NCBI GenBank assembly: GCA_964449075.1 | Contig: CAYVBJ010000006.1 | Coordinates: forward strand, 62,001-126,000 | Direction: 5' to 3' | Origin: CAYVBJ01 sp964449075 | GTDB taxonomy: Bacteria; Bacteroidota; Rhodothermia; Balneolales; Balneolaceae | Length of the DNA: 64,000 nt | Shown: in pieces, positions 43,641 through 53,400 of the stretch | Layout of the letters: each line of letters opens with the position of its first letter | How positions within the stretch are numbered: the first letter of the stretch is position 1 | Notes under the pieces: model-generated | What the model saw: only the letters and a program-made list of their open reading frames with translations | Database searches by the model: none | What the model was told of the DNA's origin: nothing | Position numbers and translations under genes: made by a program

Positions 43641-44603
43641 CTAATCACCATTAAACTGCTTTTCAATATGTGATGCAATGTGCTCAGCATGCACCCTCGA
43701 GTTTTCGATAAAAAGTGAGCTGGTATCCATTCCGCCACAAACCACGCCAGCTACATAAACCCCTTTTCGGTTCGTTTCCAATGTTTCTTCATCGTAAACT
43801 GGCATTCTGAACTTATCATCTGTCAGTTCAATTCCAAGCTGGTTCATCAGCCCATATTGTGGCTCATATCCCGTCATGGCAAGTACAAAATCATTTTTCA
43901 AAGTTATTGTTTCATCAGGTGTGCGAATATCAACTTCCTTTTCCCGGATCTCAATCACCCGGGAATTGTAAAAAGCATTGATTGATCCCTCTTTAATCCG
44001 GTTTTCAATGTCAGGCTTAACCCAATATTTAACTGTATATTTCAGGTCATCCCCGCGAAGCAGTATCGAAACATTGGCATTCCTTCGCCAGGTTTCAAGG
44101 GCGGCATCAACAGCTGAATTGCCGCCGCCTACCACCAACACATTTTGCCAGGCATACGGATGCGGGTCATCGTAATAGTGACGCACTTTCGGGAGCGACT
44201 CACCGGGTACATCCATCATTTTAGCTTTTCCGTAAAAACCTGTAGCAAGAACTACTTTTGAGGCATTGTAACTTTTTTTATCAGTCTTTACAGTAAAATT
44301 GTTATCACTGCCGTCGATGGATCGAACCTTTTCATACAGATGAATATTCAGCTCATAGTGCTCTGCAGCACGCCTGTAGTACTCAAGGGCTTCCTGCCTG
44401 GTTGGTTTTGGACCATGTGAAATAAATGGAATATTTCCAATTTCAAGTTTTTCAGAAGTTGAAAAAAAAGTCATATTCACCGGGTAGTGATAAATTGAAT
44501 TTACAAGGCAACCTCTTTCAATGATCAGAGACGGAATGCTTTTCTTTTTTAACTGAATTGCTGTGGCAAGACCGATAGGCCCTGCTCCAATGATGATAAC
44601 CAT
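43641..44603 (-). CDS. YpdA-type FAD/NAD(P)-dependent bacillithiol disulfide reductase
   Basis: A 320-residue flavoprotein with N-terminal FAD motif IIGAGPIGLATAIQLKK, the YpdA-typical HYPVNMTFFSTSEKLEIG block, an internal NAD(P) motif VLVVGGGNSAVDAAL (about 155-169) and a C-terminal FAD-proximal AMTGYEP...GVYVAGVVCGG region. There is no CxxC redox pair, unlike thioredoxin reductase. The family reduces oxidised bacillithiol (Bdr) in bacilli and relatives and is widespread in Bacteroidota. It implies a bacillithiol pool in this organism. No bshA/B/C genes are nearby. Confidence 0.85.
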   Translation of the reverse strand: MVIIIGAGPIGLATAIQLKKKSIPSLIIERGCLVNSIYHYPVNMTFFSTSEKLEIGNIPFISHGPKPTRQEALEYYRRAAEHYELNIHLYEKVRSIDGSDNNFTVKTDKKSYNASKVVLATGFYGKAKMMDVPGESLPKVRHYYDDPHPYAWQNVLVVGGGNSAVDAALETWRRNANVSILLRGDDLKYTVKYWVKPDIENRIKEGSINAFYNSRVIEIREKEVDIRTPDETITLKNDFVLAMTGYEPQYGLMNQLGIELTDDKFRMPVYDEETLETNRKGVYVAGVVCGGMDTSSLFIENSRVHAEHIASHIEKQFNGD

Positions 44604-44732
44604 TGCTTTTTGAATTAAACTTATATTTGTGATTTAGAATCCAAAGATAAGCAATTGGTTGAACGAGTTGTAATATAAGCTGAGAATAGAAACCAAACTT
44701 CATGTGACTAAAGCCACTTTTTCGCTTAGCAC

Positions 44733-44930
44733 CCATTCCGGGGCCGTCTAAAAAGAAGTATTCGATTGTTTTTGAGCTTTCGTGTCAATAATCTGAAGGT
44801 TTTTGCCACGAAGGCGCGAGGCTGCGAAGCAACGAAGAATTTTCACTACATTTGTCTAAGCTTTTTATCTAACTAAATAAGTGAAGTTAAGATGAGGCTA
44901 ATTCTGCTCTTAGGACGGCCCCGGTAATGG
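44733..44930. repeat. MITE-like element with terminal inverted repeats
   Basis: A 198-bp non-coding segment is bounded by near-perfect inverted ends: left CATTCCGGGGCCGTCTA (44734-44750), right complement CATTACCGGGGCCGTCCTA (44911-44930), with an identical 10-bp core. The interior has no gene and includes a CGCGAG-type patch (44806-44840). It may be a non-autonomous transposable element. No transposase is present in the window. Confidence 0.6.
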
Positions 44931-44950
44931 ATGAAAGATTCTGAATACCA

Positions 44951-45040
44951 AATGGATCCATTGCCGTCAGTTTCAATCCATTGCCGTCAGTTTTAACTGA
45001 CGGTATAATGACTTCGCCTTCAAAAGGGCTTTAGCCCCAC
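44951..45040. repeat. REP-like palindromic cluster
   Basis: Two tandem 20-bp units (atccattgccgtcagttt, at about 44956 and 44976) end in the palindrome CCGTCAGTT/AACTGACGG (44984-45003). An AGGGCTTTAGCCCC palindrome follows at about 45025-45038. The composition is like bacterial REP/BIME elements. Confidence 0.55.
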
Positions 45041-45074
45041 CGTGATTCTATAAAGGCGATAGTAATTAACTGAA

Positions 45075-46040
45075 TTACTTACCAAATTGGTTGAAAAACA
45101 TAACTATGTTTTTTTCAAGCCAGTTTTTTGATTTGCACCAAAATCCGACATGCCCGCCTCTGTCAACAATGCAGGAGGTAATATTGGGATTTTGAAGCAA
45201 ACTGCCGGTGGGTGTAAGATGAAATGGACAGAGAGGGTCTGTTTTACTGTGTATGACCAGCAGGGGAGATTTGATCTGATCCATAAAAAAAGAACTTGAA
45301 CAGGTTTTGTAGTAGTGATCAGCGTTTTTAAATCCATGCAGGGGAGCTGTTACCTGGTCATCAAATTTATAAAGAGTGTTCCCCGTAAATTCCGGAATGT
45401 CCGGATATATCTTTCTTTTCTCCTCAATTTTTCTTTTCAGGCTGCTTAGAAAGTAGTAGTTATAAATTTGATTGAAGCCATAATTTAAATTAAGCGACCC
45501 TTTTTTCAGATCAAAGGGAGTTGAAATCCCGGCTGCAGCTTCCAGCGGATGAGCCGTTTGATGCCTGCGCAGGAAATTAAGCAGGGCACTTGCACCCAGC
45601 GAAAACCCGGCTGCAAACTGGCGGTGATTGGGAAAGTTTCGAGAGATCCATTTAAATACAGTTGCAAGATCCTCCGTTTCTCCGGAATGATAAAAACGGG
45701 GTTTTCGATTCATGTCACCACTACAGCTTCTGAAATTTACCGCAACAAATGTATAACCGTTACGATATAGTTCGTTTGCAAGATTAGTTACATAGTATCG
45801 CCGTGATGATCCTTCAAGGCCATGAAATAAAATGGCAACCCTGTGGGAATCCTGGTTCTCTTTCACATCTAAATCCAAAAAATCTTCATCCGGCGTATTT
45901 ATACGTATACGTTCAGCATCAAAATTTGTAACGGATTTAAAAAGTGAACTTAAAATTGTTTGTGTATGGCCACCACGACACCAAAATGGCGGATGAAATC
46001 CATCACACTGCCGGGTGTTGAATGCCTCTGAATCCCTCAA
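45075..46040 (-). CDS. alpha/beta hydrolase, YheT family
   Basis: A 321-residue serine hydrolase: the N-terminal PPFWCRGGHTQTILSSL block is typical of the YheT/ABHD1-3 family. The oxyanion HGLEGSSRRYYV, nucleophile elbow GFSLGASAL, Asp in SKTDPLCPF and His in DRGGHVGFW complete the triad. Substrate is unknown; relatives act on lipids or esters. The start is a TTG at 46040: the nearby ATG at 46059 is out of frame, and no in-frame ATG precedes the family block. Likely monocistronic. Confidence 0.85.
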   Translation of the reverse strand: MRDSEAFNTRQCDGFHPPFWCRGGHTQTILSSLFKSVTNFDAERIRINTPDEDFLDLDVKENQDSHRVAILFHGLEGSSRRYYVTNLANELYRNGYTFVAVNFRSCSGDMNRKPRFYHSGETEDLATVFKWISRNFPNHRQFAAGFSLGASALLNFLRRHQTAHPLEAAAGISTPFDLKKGSLNLNYGFNQIYNYYFLSSLKRKIEEKRKIYPDIPEFTGNTLYKFDDQVTAPLHGFKNADHYYKTCSSSFFMDQIKSPLLVIHSKTDPLCPFHLTPTGSLLQNPNITSCIVDRGGHVGFWCKSKNWLEKNIVMFFNQFGK

Positions 46041-46264
46041 ATTTATTTTTTTTAATCATTAAATTCACTGAATATTAGCGATTAATTACAGGAACTGAAA
46101 GAATTTCAGGTAATGATTTGGCCGGAGTCCAGAAAGTAAAACAGACTAAACAGATAACACCTTAAAAAGCCTTTTTTGACATAGCTGCAAAATTCAAAAT
46201 CCGTTTGCGATATTCTACCTATTTCTCCTTACTTTTTAGCGCATTATTCAAATAATCTATTTTT

Positions 46265-47854
46265 ATGAAATCAGATCTTATAAATCCGGTGGTCAGGAGA
46301 ATCGCATCTATTGATCTCGGAACCAACTCGTTTCATGCCGTTATTGTAGATATTCATGCCGATGGGAGTTTCTACACGATAGATAAATTAAAAGAAATGG
46401 TATTGCTGGCTGAAAAAGGGGTAGGTGAACGACTTTCTGAGGGAGCCATGAAAAGAGGTTTGGAAGCACTGCAAAAAATTAAAACACTTTGTGATCATCA
46501 AAATACTGAACTGATTCTGGCATTTGCAACCAGCGCCATTCGGGAAGCTGAAAACGGCGGAGAATTTATTCAGCGGGCTATTGATGAAGTTGGGCTGAAA
46601 ATAAATGCAATTCCTGGCAGGGTAGAAGCTGAGCTTATTGGTCTTGCCGTTCAGCATGGTGTAAACCTGCCGGTAGATAAGCCTGCCCTTATGATGGATA
46701 TAGGAGGGGGAAGTGTTGAATTTATTATAGCAGACAGAGAAAAATTCTATTTCCTGGCCAGTAAAAAATTGGGCGTTGCCAGGATGGCTGCAAAGTTTGT
46801 GGACCATGACCCTGTTACTGTAAATGAAATAGAGACACTGAAACAACACTTTAAAGAGAAACTTGAAGATGTTGCTCAGGCATTTGCCGGAAACCGGACA
46901 AAGACACTGATCGGTTCTTCGGGAACTATGGAGAATATTGCGGCCATGATTGCTTATAAAAACGATAAAATCCCCAGCCTCACTTTAAACGAGCTTGAGT
47001 TTTCGGCAAAGCAATTTTTCAAATTTTATGACAAAGTTGTACGGATGAGCCGTGATGAGAGAGCCAAATTAAAAGGAGTGGATGAAAAACGCATCGATCT
47101 ACTGATTCCTGGCCTTGTACTTATCAATTATATGTTAAAAACTTTTGGAATAAAAAAAGTCATTATTTCATCCCAGGCTCTTCGTGAAGGTATCATTATC
47201 AGGCATATTCAAAGAGAACTGCCTGAACTGAAAAAACAGATTTCAGATCCGGATCCGCGGCGGCGAAGTGTATTTGAGCTTCTTCACAAATGCCACTGGC
47301 ATGAAACACACTCCAGGCATGTTACCTGGATGGCACTCAAAATTTTTGATGCACTTCAGGATGATCTTGGTCTGAGCGGTCAGGATCGTGAGCTTCTCGA
47401 ATTTGCCTCATATCTTCACGATATCGGGTATCACATATCCCATAGAAAACATCACAAGCATGCGCTCTACCTTATAAGAAATGCCGATTTGAAAGGGTTT
47501 AAAGAGGAGGAGATAGAAATTATGGCCAATGTTGCAAGGTATCACAGACGATCAACACCTAAATCCAGGCACAAGTATTACGACAGGCTATCCAATGATT
47601 TAAAAAAACGGGTTATGGCTCTATCTGCAATTCTAAGAGTAGCCGACGGCTTAGACAGAAGCCACTATCAGAATGTCAGGAAACTGGCTATTGAAAAGGA
47701 TGATGAACGGATTACATTTAAAATCAGCACAGAGTCTGATCCAGATCTTGAAATCTGGGGTGCCATGCGGAAAAATAATCTTTTCGAAGAGATTACCGGC
47801 AAAACTCTGGAAATTGAACCGGTAGAAACCGGACAGGTGATAACAGTCGGCTAA
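46265..47854 (+). CDS. Ppx/GppA phosphatase family protein with HD-like domain
   Basis: A 529-residue protein. The actin-like Ppx/GppA domain covers about residues 10-310 (ASIDLGTNSFHAVIVD, ATSAIREAENG, DIGGGSVEFII, IGSSGTMENIAAM). A C-terminal HD-type domain lies at about 330-500 (SYLHDIGYHISHRKHHKHA). The family includes exopolyphosphatase and guanosine pentaphosphate phosphatase, linking phosphate storage to the stringent response. Which activity applies cannot be told here. Divergent from the hydrolase gene with about 220 bp between starts. Confidence 0.9.
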   Translation: MKSDLINPVVRRIASIDLGTNSFHAVIVDIHADGSFYTIDKLKEMVLLAEKGVGERLSEGAMKRGLEALQKIKTLCDHQNTELILAFATSAIREAENGGEFIQRAIDEVGLKINAIPGRVEAELIGLAVQHGVNLPVDKPALMMDIGGGSVEFIIADREKFYFLASKKLGVARMAAKFVDHDPVTVNEIETLKQHFKEKLEDVAQAFAGNRTKTLIGSSGTMENIAAMIAYKNDKIPSLTLNELEFSAKQFFKFYDKVVRMSRDERAKLKGVDEKRIDLLIPGLVLINYMLKTFGIKKVIISSQALREGIIIRHIQRELPELKKQISDPDPRRRSVFELLHKCHWHETHSRHVTWMALKIFDALQDDLGLSGQDRELLEFASYLHDIGYHISHRKHHKHALYLIRNADLKGFKEEEIEIMANVARYHRRSTPKSRHKYYDRLSNDLKKRVMALSAILRVADGLDRSHYQNVRKLAIEKDDERITFKISTESDPDLEIWGAMRKNNLFEEITGKTLEIEPVETGQVITVG

Positions 47855-47884
47855 ACCTTACAATACAGATGAAACAGTATGACA

Positions 47885-48286
47885 CTACTCTTTCATTTTT
47901 TGGATATAGTGATAGCGGGCTTTTATACCGGCCTTGTTGCCATAAAAAGTCCCTAAGGCAACAGCAAAGGCAAGAACGGCAACGGTAATCAATCTTGCAC
48001 CTTCAATTGTATCACTAAAAAACCATATCCACGTAAAAGGAGGTAAGAAAATAACGGCAGAGAGAACATAGTGAAGGTTTGTTGGTTCCGGAACTTTTGA
48101 TATATACCTTTTTACAGATGCATAAGTTAGATTGAGGTATAAAAAACCGAGGGCAAGCAAAGCAACAAGGCCTGCCCATCCCGGATCTGTTATAAATGAA
48201 AGAAATGGATTTGATATTAATATGATTGCCAGGGATAACATAAGGACCCATGTTATGTAAGCAAAAAAACGGGCACCGTCTTGCAT
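47885..48286 (-). CDS. small four-helix membrane protein (hypothetical)
   Basis: A 133-residue protein with four hydrophobic segments (about 8-30, 36-55, 68-90, 97-115) and a short basic tail (ARYHYIQKMKE). No catalytic motif or family recognised. It lies between convergent ppx and the methylmalonyl-CoA epimerase gene on the same strand, 78 bp after the latter's stop, and may be co-transcribed with it. Confidence 0.7.
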   Translation of the reverse strand: MQDGARFFAYITWVLMLSLAIILISNPFLSFITDPGWAGLVALLALGFLYLNLTYASVKRYISKVPEPTNLHYVLSAVIFLPPFTWIWFFSDTIEGARLITVAVLAFAVALGTFYGNKAGIKARYHYIQKMKE

Positions 48287-48363
48287 AGGATTTAAAACTT
48301 TATATCAATTTAAGCTAAAAGAGTAAAATGTATTAGCGGGTAAAATTAGCCCGGCAAGATGTA

Positions 48364-48762
48364 TCAGCGTATTGATTGACAGAGTTCAACCAGAACCCCT
48401 GTGTTGTCTTTCGGATGGACAAAAGCTACCAGTTTATTATCAGCTCCTTTTTTGGGTTTTTCATTCAAAAGAGTAAATCCTTCATCTTTCAAACGGGTCA
48501 TTTCGGCCTCAATGTCGTCAACCTCAAATGCCATGTGATGAAGACCTTCGCCTCTTTTTGAAATATATTTTTTAATAACCGAATCATTCCCTGAAGCCCC
48601 TAAAAGTTCAATTTTTGTTTCACCGGTTTTAAAGAAAGCTGTAATTACTTTCTCGCTTTCAACAACCTCACGTTTATAACAGTCTGTCTGTAATACAGAT
48701 TCCCAGGTTTCAACAGCTTTTTCGAGATCTTTTACAGCGATACCTATGTGATCTATATGCAT
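48364..48762 (-). CDS. mce: methylmalonyl-CoA epimerase
   Basis: A 132-residue single VOC (glyoxalase-fold) protein. Metal ligands are visible in HIDHIGIA (His), ETKIELL (Glu), EGLHHMAFEV (His) and GVLVELCQ (Glu), the spacing of methylmalonyl-CoA epimerase. It interconverts (R)- and (S)-methylmalonyl-CoA between propionyl-CoA carboxylase and methylmalonyl-CoA mutase. No mutase or carboxylase is adjacent. Confidence 0.9.
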   Translation of the reverse strand: MHIDHIGIAVKDLEKAVETWESVLQTDCYKREVVESEKVITAFFKTGETKIELLGASGNDSVIKKYISKRGEGLHHMAFEVDDIEAEMTRLKDEGFTLLNEKPKKGADNKLVAFVHPKDNTGVLVELCQSIR

Positions 48763-49087
48763 TTTATATTCAAATTTGATTGGACATTGATCGTTTGTGT
48801 ACTACAACCCGGTTAATGCAAATGTAAGAAGCAGGCTGGTACTTTTTTACTTTGCCTAAGACAAGGTAAAAAAATATTAAATAAATTTGTCAGGCTGAAC
48901 GAAATATGCTTCATCGACGTATAACACTTCAGGCTCTTTTATTTTCGCATTTGTAAAAAAATCACAAATGCTTGTAAAAATGTCATATAACATATTAAAA
49001 AGAAGTAATTACATAAATGAAAAGACGTAATGATTCGTATTATTTATAGAGTACAATTCGGAATAAAAAAATCAAAAAACTGACATC
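48763..49087. other. 325-bp divergent intergenic region with two inverted repeats
   Basis: It separates mce (leftward) from the RND operon (rightward). It contains a 12-bp A/T-rich inverted pair (48843-48854 with 48862-48873, one wobble) and an 8-bp perfect inverted pair GCATTTGT/ACAAATGC (48947-48954 with 48964-48971). Neither lies behind a gene end, so they are more likely operators or RNA structure than terminators. Confidence 0.5.
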
Positions 49088-50419
49088 TTGAAAAATACAA
49101 TACACAGAAAAATAAATTTATCCGTCATAGCAGCCGCTATTACTCTTTTTGTAATAGGGGCATGCAGTTCCGATTCATCCAATACTGAAAATGGTACAAG
49201 AGATTTCAGTCAATTCAGGGGCGGGCAGGCAACCAGCGTTGAAGCTGTACCGGTTCAGACATCAAACATTTCCGATCAAATTCGGTCTTTTGGGACAATT
49301 CGTGCCCAGGATGTCGTAAATGTGAATCCGCAGGTAAGTAATCAAATAGTAAAAATACATGCTGATTTGGGTGATTCTGTTCAGCAGGGAGATATCTTAG
49401 CCAAAATTTATGACGTCCCATTCAGGGATGAACTGGAACAGGTCAGGGCCCAGCTGCAACAAGCAAGAATTAATTTTGAGCGCGACAGCACCCAATTTGA
49501 TCGCCAAAAAACACTATTTGAGAATGAGGTTATCAGTCAGCTTGAATATGAAGAAGCAAAAGCCACATTTCAGAACAGCCGGTCACAGGTAGAAGCTGCC
49601 AGGGCGGCGTTAACCCAAAGCAGGGAGAACCTGGCTAACACGGAGATCCGGTCACCTGTAAACGGAGTTGTATTAAACCGGTTTGTTGCAGAAGGTGATA
49701 TAGCTACAACAGGAACTACTGCATTTGAAATAGCCAATCTTGTCGGTTACGAAACAAGACTTTACCTGCCCATGCAGGATTGGGAAGAGGTACGGGTTGG
49801 TCTGCCTGTTGAATTGAGATTATCGAATCATGAAGGTGTGGTTGGCCGGGGAAATGTCTCACGTATCAGTCCGCAGCTAAATCCTGAAACAGGGCTTGGT
49901 GAAGTTGTGGTGAGCCTGACAGACGTGACATCTTCAGTAAGGCAGGGTGTACTGACCGAATCCAGAATTACTCTTGTAACCAACGAGAATACTGTGGTGA
50001 TACCAAGATCTGCTCTGGTGGAGAAAGTGGATACCTACATTGAACCCGAAACAAATACGGTGGAAATACGCAGAACCTATTCGGTTTTTGTATCGAAAGG
50101 GGACTCAGTTGCTGAACGCCGTGATCTTACTCTCGGACTTGAACAGGGCGACAGAGTTGAGGTGCTCTCGGGTATCAACCCGGATGAGAAACTGATTATT
50201 ACAGGCCACAGAAGCCTGAACGACGGTTCAAGGATTCGGGTAGCCGGACAGACAAATCTGCGTCCCGGAGAGCGAGAAATTTTAACAGAAGGTTCATCAG
50301 GAACGGAAAGTGAGGAAACCGAACGAACAGAAAGTATACGCGGGCAACAAGAACAAATCAGCGGAGATTCAGCAGCCCGCGGAAATCGTTCTCAAAGGCA
50401 AAATCAATCAGAAAATTAA
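49088..50419 (+). CDS. RND efflux periplasmic adaptor (membrane fusion) lipoprotein
   Basis: A 443-residue lipoprotein that starts at TTG 49088: no in-frame ATG precedes the signal, and the lipobox FVIGAC fits (Cys about 27). It has the adaptor order: beta-barrel strand and lipoyl half (VVNVNPQVSNQIVKI), alpha-hairpin coiled coil (about 115-185), second lipoyl half (TEIRSPVNGVVLNRFV type), beta-barrel and membrane-proximal domains to about 390. A low-complexity Glu/Ser/Arg/Gln tail (390-443) is unusual. It bridges inner-membrane RND pump and outer-membrane channel. The first permease starts 7 bp after its stop. Confidence 0.9.
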   Translation: MKNTIHRKINLSVIAAAITLFVIGACSSDSSNTENGTRDFSQFRGGQATSVEAVPVQTSNISDQIRSFGTIRAQDVVNVNPQVSNQIVKIHADLGDSVQQGDILAKIYDVPFRDELEQVRAQLQQARINFERDSTQFDRQKTLFENEVISQLEYEEAKATFQNSRSQVEAARAALTQSRENLANTEIRSPVNGVVLNRFVAEGDIATTGTTAFEIANLVGYETRLYLPMQDWEEVRVGLPVELRLSNHEGVVGRGNVSRISPQLNPETGLGEVVVSLTDVTSSVRQGVLTESRITLVTNENTVVIPRSALVEKVDTYIEPETNTVEIRRTYSVFVSKGDSVAERRDLTLGLEQGDRVEVLSGINPDEKLIITGHRSLNDGSRIRVAGQTNLRPGEREILTEGSSGTESEETERTESIRGQQEQISGDSAARGNRSQRQNQSEN

Positions 50420-50426
50420 TAACTGA

Positions 50427-53400
50427 ATGAAAAATCTTTCAAAATTAGCGGTTGAAAGACCGGTTACATTTTTAATGATCAGCCTGATTCTGATAGGGTT
50501 TGGTGTATTTGGCCTTTCCAATCTGCGTCTCAATCTCTACCCGGATGTATCATTTCCCACGATTACTGTATTTACAACGTATGAAGGTGTTGCTCCGGAA
50601 GATATGGAGACACTGATCAGCCGGCCGATCGAGGAGACAGTTGGGAGTGTATCAGGTGTTCAGCGGGTGCGTTCACTTTCGAGCCAGGGTGCGTCTGTTG
50701 TACGGCTGAATTTTGATTGGGGAACGAATCTTTTTGTTGCAGAGACTGAAGTTCGAAAGAGATTGGATCAGATCAGGCGCTCCCTGCCTCAAGATGCTGA
50801 GCAGCCAATTGTATTTACTTATGATCCGAACGATGAGCCTATTGTTGTGCTAACAATCACATCAGACGTTCGAAGTCCGAGAGAGCTTCGTACAATCGCC
50901 AGGCAGCAAATTGAACAGCGGTTAGAACGAATCGGTGGTGTGGCATCAGCAGAGACAGCGGGAGGTTTTGAAAGACAGATAAATATTCGAATGAGTAACT
51001 CTCAGATGAGAGCCTACAATCTTACCATCGGAGATGTTGCAAGCGCTCTCCGGCAAGAGAATATCCAGGTACCGGCTGGAGAGCTTTCAGAGGGGGATGT
51101 TACGTATTCACTTCGAACAATAGGTGATTTCAGAAACATTGAGCAAATACGAAATACAATAGTCACAAACAGTGACGGTAACCCGGTTTACGCTAAAGAT
51201 GTTGCAGATATAGAAGATGGAATCGCACAGCCTATAGGTAATGTCCGGGTTCAGGGCAATGACGGTGTAATTATCAATATCTATAAACAGAGTGACAGCA
51301 ATGTAGTTACTGCGGCATCCGGTGTGATGAGCAGCCTCGACGAACTTCGTGAATTTATGCCTCCCGGTGTTGAGCTAAATGTACTTACGAATAAAGCCGA
51401 TTTTATTGAGATGTCGATCAGGAATCTTATTCTGACAGGTATCCAGGCAATTTTCCTGGTGATGCTGATGCTACTTCTCTTTTTAAGAAGCGGCCGCACC
51501 TCGCTTATTGTAGCTGTCTCCATCCCCGTTTCCATTGTTACCACTTTTAGTATCATGCACTGGGCGGATGTAAGTCTTAATATTATATCCCTCTCAGGAT
51601 TAACTCTTGCCGTCGGGCTGGTAGTTGACAATGCCGTGGTTGTACTTGAAAATATATTCAGGTTCCGTGAGGATGGTGAAAGTGGGGCAAAATCCTCAGT
51701 GCTTGGGGCCAGGGAAGTCTCCGGTCCGATTATGATGTCAACCCTTACCACACTGGTTGTTTTTCTGCCGGTGCTGTTTGTTCCGGGGATTGCAGGCCTC
51801 TTATTCAGAGATCTGGCACTCACTATTTCATTTGCATTGATCGTATCCGTACTTGTAGCGCTTACTCTGATACCGGTTATGAGTTCACGCCTGTTTCAGG
51901 CCGAAGACAGCAGAAAAGATCTTCCGCCCACAAAAGATCTTTCACTTTTCAAAAGATTACTTGAGTGGAGAAAAAAATCCATCTACACAAGACTTCTCAG
52001 TATTCCGCTCTTTTTAGTTTTGATACCGATTTATCCTTTGGTCTACCTTTTTGAACTTCTGTACACGAAAATTGCCGGATTCTTTAATGAAAGGGTTGCC
52101 CCGGTTCTGGGCAGTATGTTTCTGAACCTGGAAAACCGCTATAAATCCCTGCTCGATTCACTTCTGAACCGAAGTGGCTGGGTAGTTACGGGTGCGTTTG
52201 TTTTGCTGATAGTATCATTACCTATTTTCTACCAGCTTGGAGGCGAGTTTTTTCCTGAGGTTGATGAAAACTTTATTACACTTGAGGTACAGCGTGAACC
52301 CGGAGTTAATCTTTTTGAACTGGAGAGAACCATCGTGCGGATTGAGGAGATCGTTCGCAGAGAAGTTCCCGAAACCCGCTTAATTGTTTCGGATTACGGA
52401 GATAAAACAGGTATTGAGGGTGCGGATAATCCCGGAGGAAATCAGGGTGTGATAAGAATTGAACTGGTACCGGTAGAAGAGAGGGACAGGTCGCAACAAA
52501 ACATTACTGCAGAAATATTAAAAGCTGTCGAAATTGTTCCCGGAGCTAATGTACGGGAGATCAGGGAAGATCCTTTGAGTCCGGATGGGGAAACCGGCCT
52601 GATTGTTCAAATCTATGGATTTGACCCTGATGTCAGGAAAGAGTTTGCAGATGCTGCGTATGATCGCATCAGCGAAATCGATGGTATCGTAAATGTTTTC
52701 AGCTCGGCAGACCAGGGAAGGCCGGAACTTCGAATCGATATGGACAGGGAACGTATTTCGCGGAACGGTATGACAACATCACAGGTCGCAACAGCTGTCA
52801 GTAATGCCGTTAAGGGTGATATGGCTACCACGTTTGTAGACCAGGGAATTGAATTTGAGGTACTGGTTCAGCTGGCTGCAACTGATCGTGCAGAATCAAC
52901 CGCACTCCAGAATATTCAAATTCAGACACCGAACGGAGACTGGATGCCTCTGAAAAACCTTGCGAGAATTGAACGTTATACCGGGCCTTCGAGTATCATC
53001 CGGGTAAACCAGGAGAGGATGGCGCAGATTGAAGCTGACCTGGAAGGAATTGATTTAAAAGCAGCTTCCGAACGGGTTCGAAGTATATTATCACAAATTC
53101 AATGGCCGGAAGGATATAGATTTGAAGTGGCCGGGGATGCGGAGGATCAACAGGAATCATTTTATTTTTTAATCATTGCATTTATTATTGCAGGCATTTT
53201 AACCTACATGGTGATGGCTTCTCAATTTGAGAGCCTGGTAGAACCTTTTATTATTATTGGAACAATTCCGCTTGCGCTGACGGGGGTACTTCTGATGTTA
53301 TGGATAACACAAACTCCTGTTAGTGTAACAGCAATGGTGGGCCTCGTGCTGCTTACGGGTATTGTTGTGAATAACGGAATTGTTATGATTGATTACATTA

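Noticed and set aside
46155..46180. TTGACA hexamer upstream of ppx as a sigma-70 promoter
   Set aside because: No matching -10 box at proper distance, and the organism appears to use TTTG/TAnnTTTG-like promoters.
48843..48873. A/T-rich hairpin as a transcription terminator
   Set aside because: It lies between divergently transcribed genes, so neither strand has a transcript that should end there.
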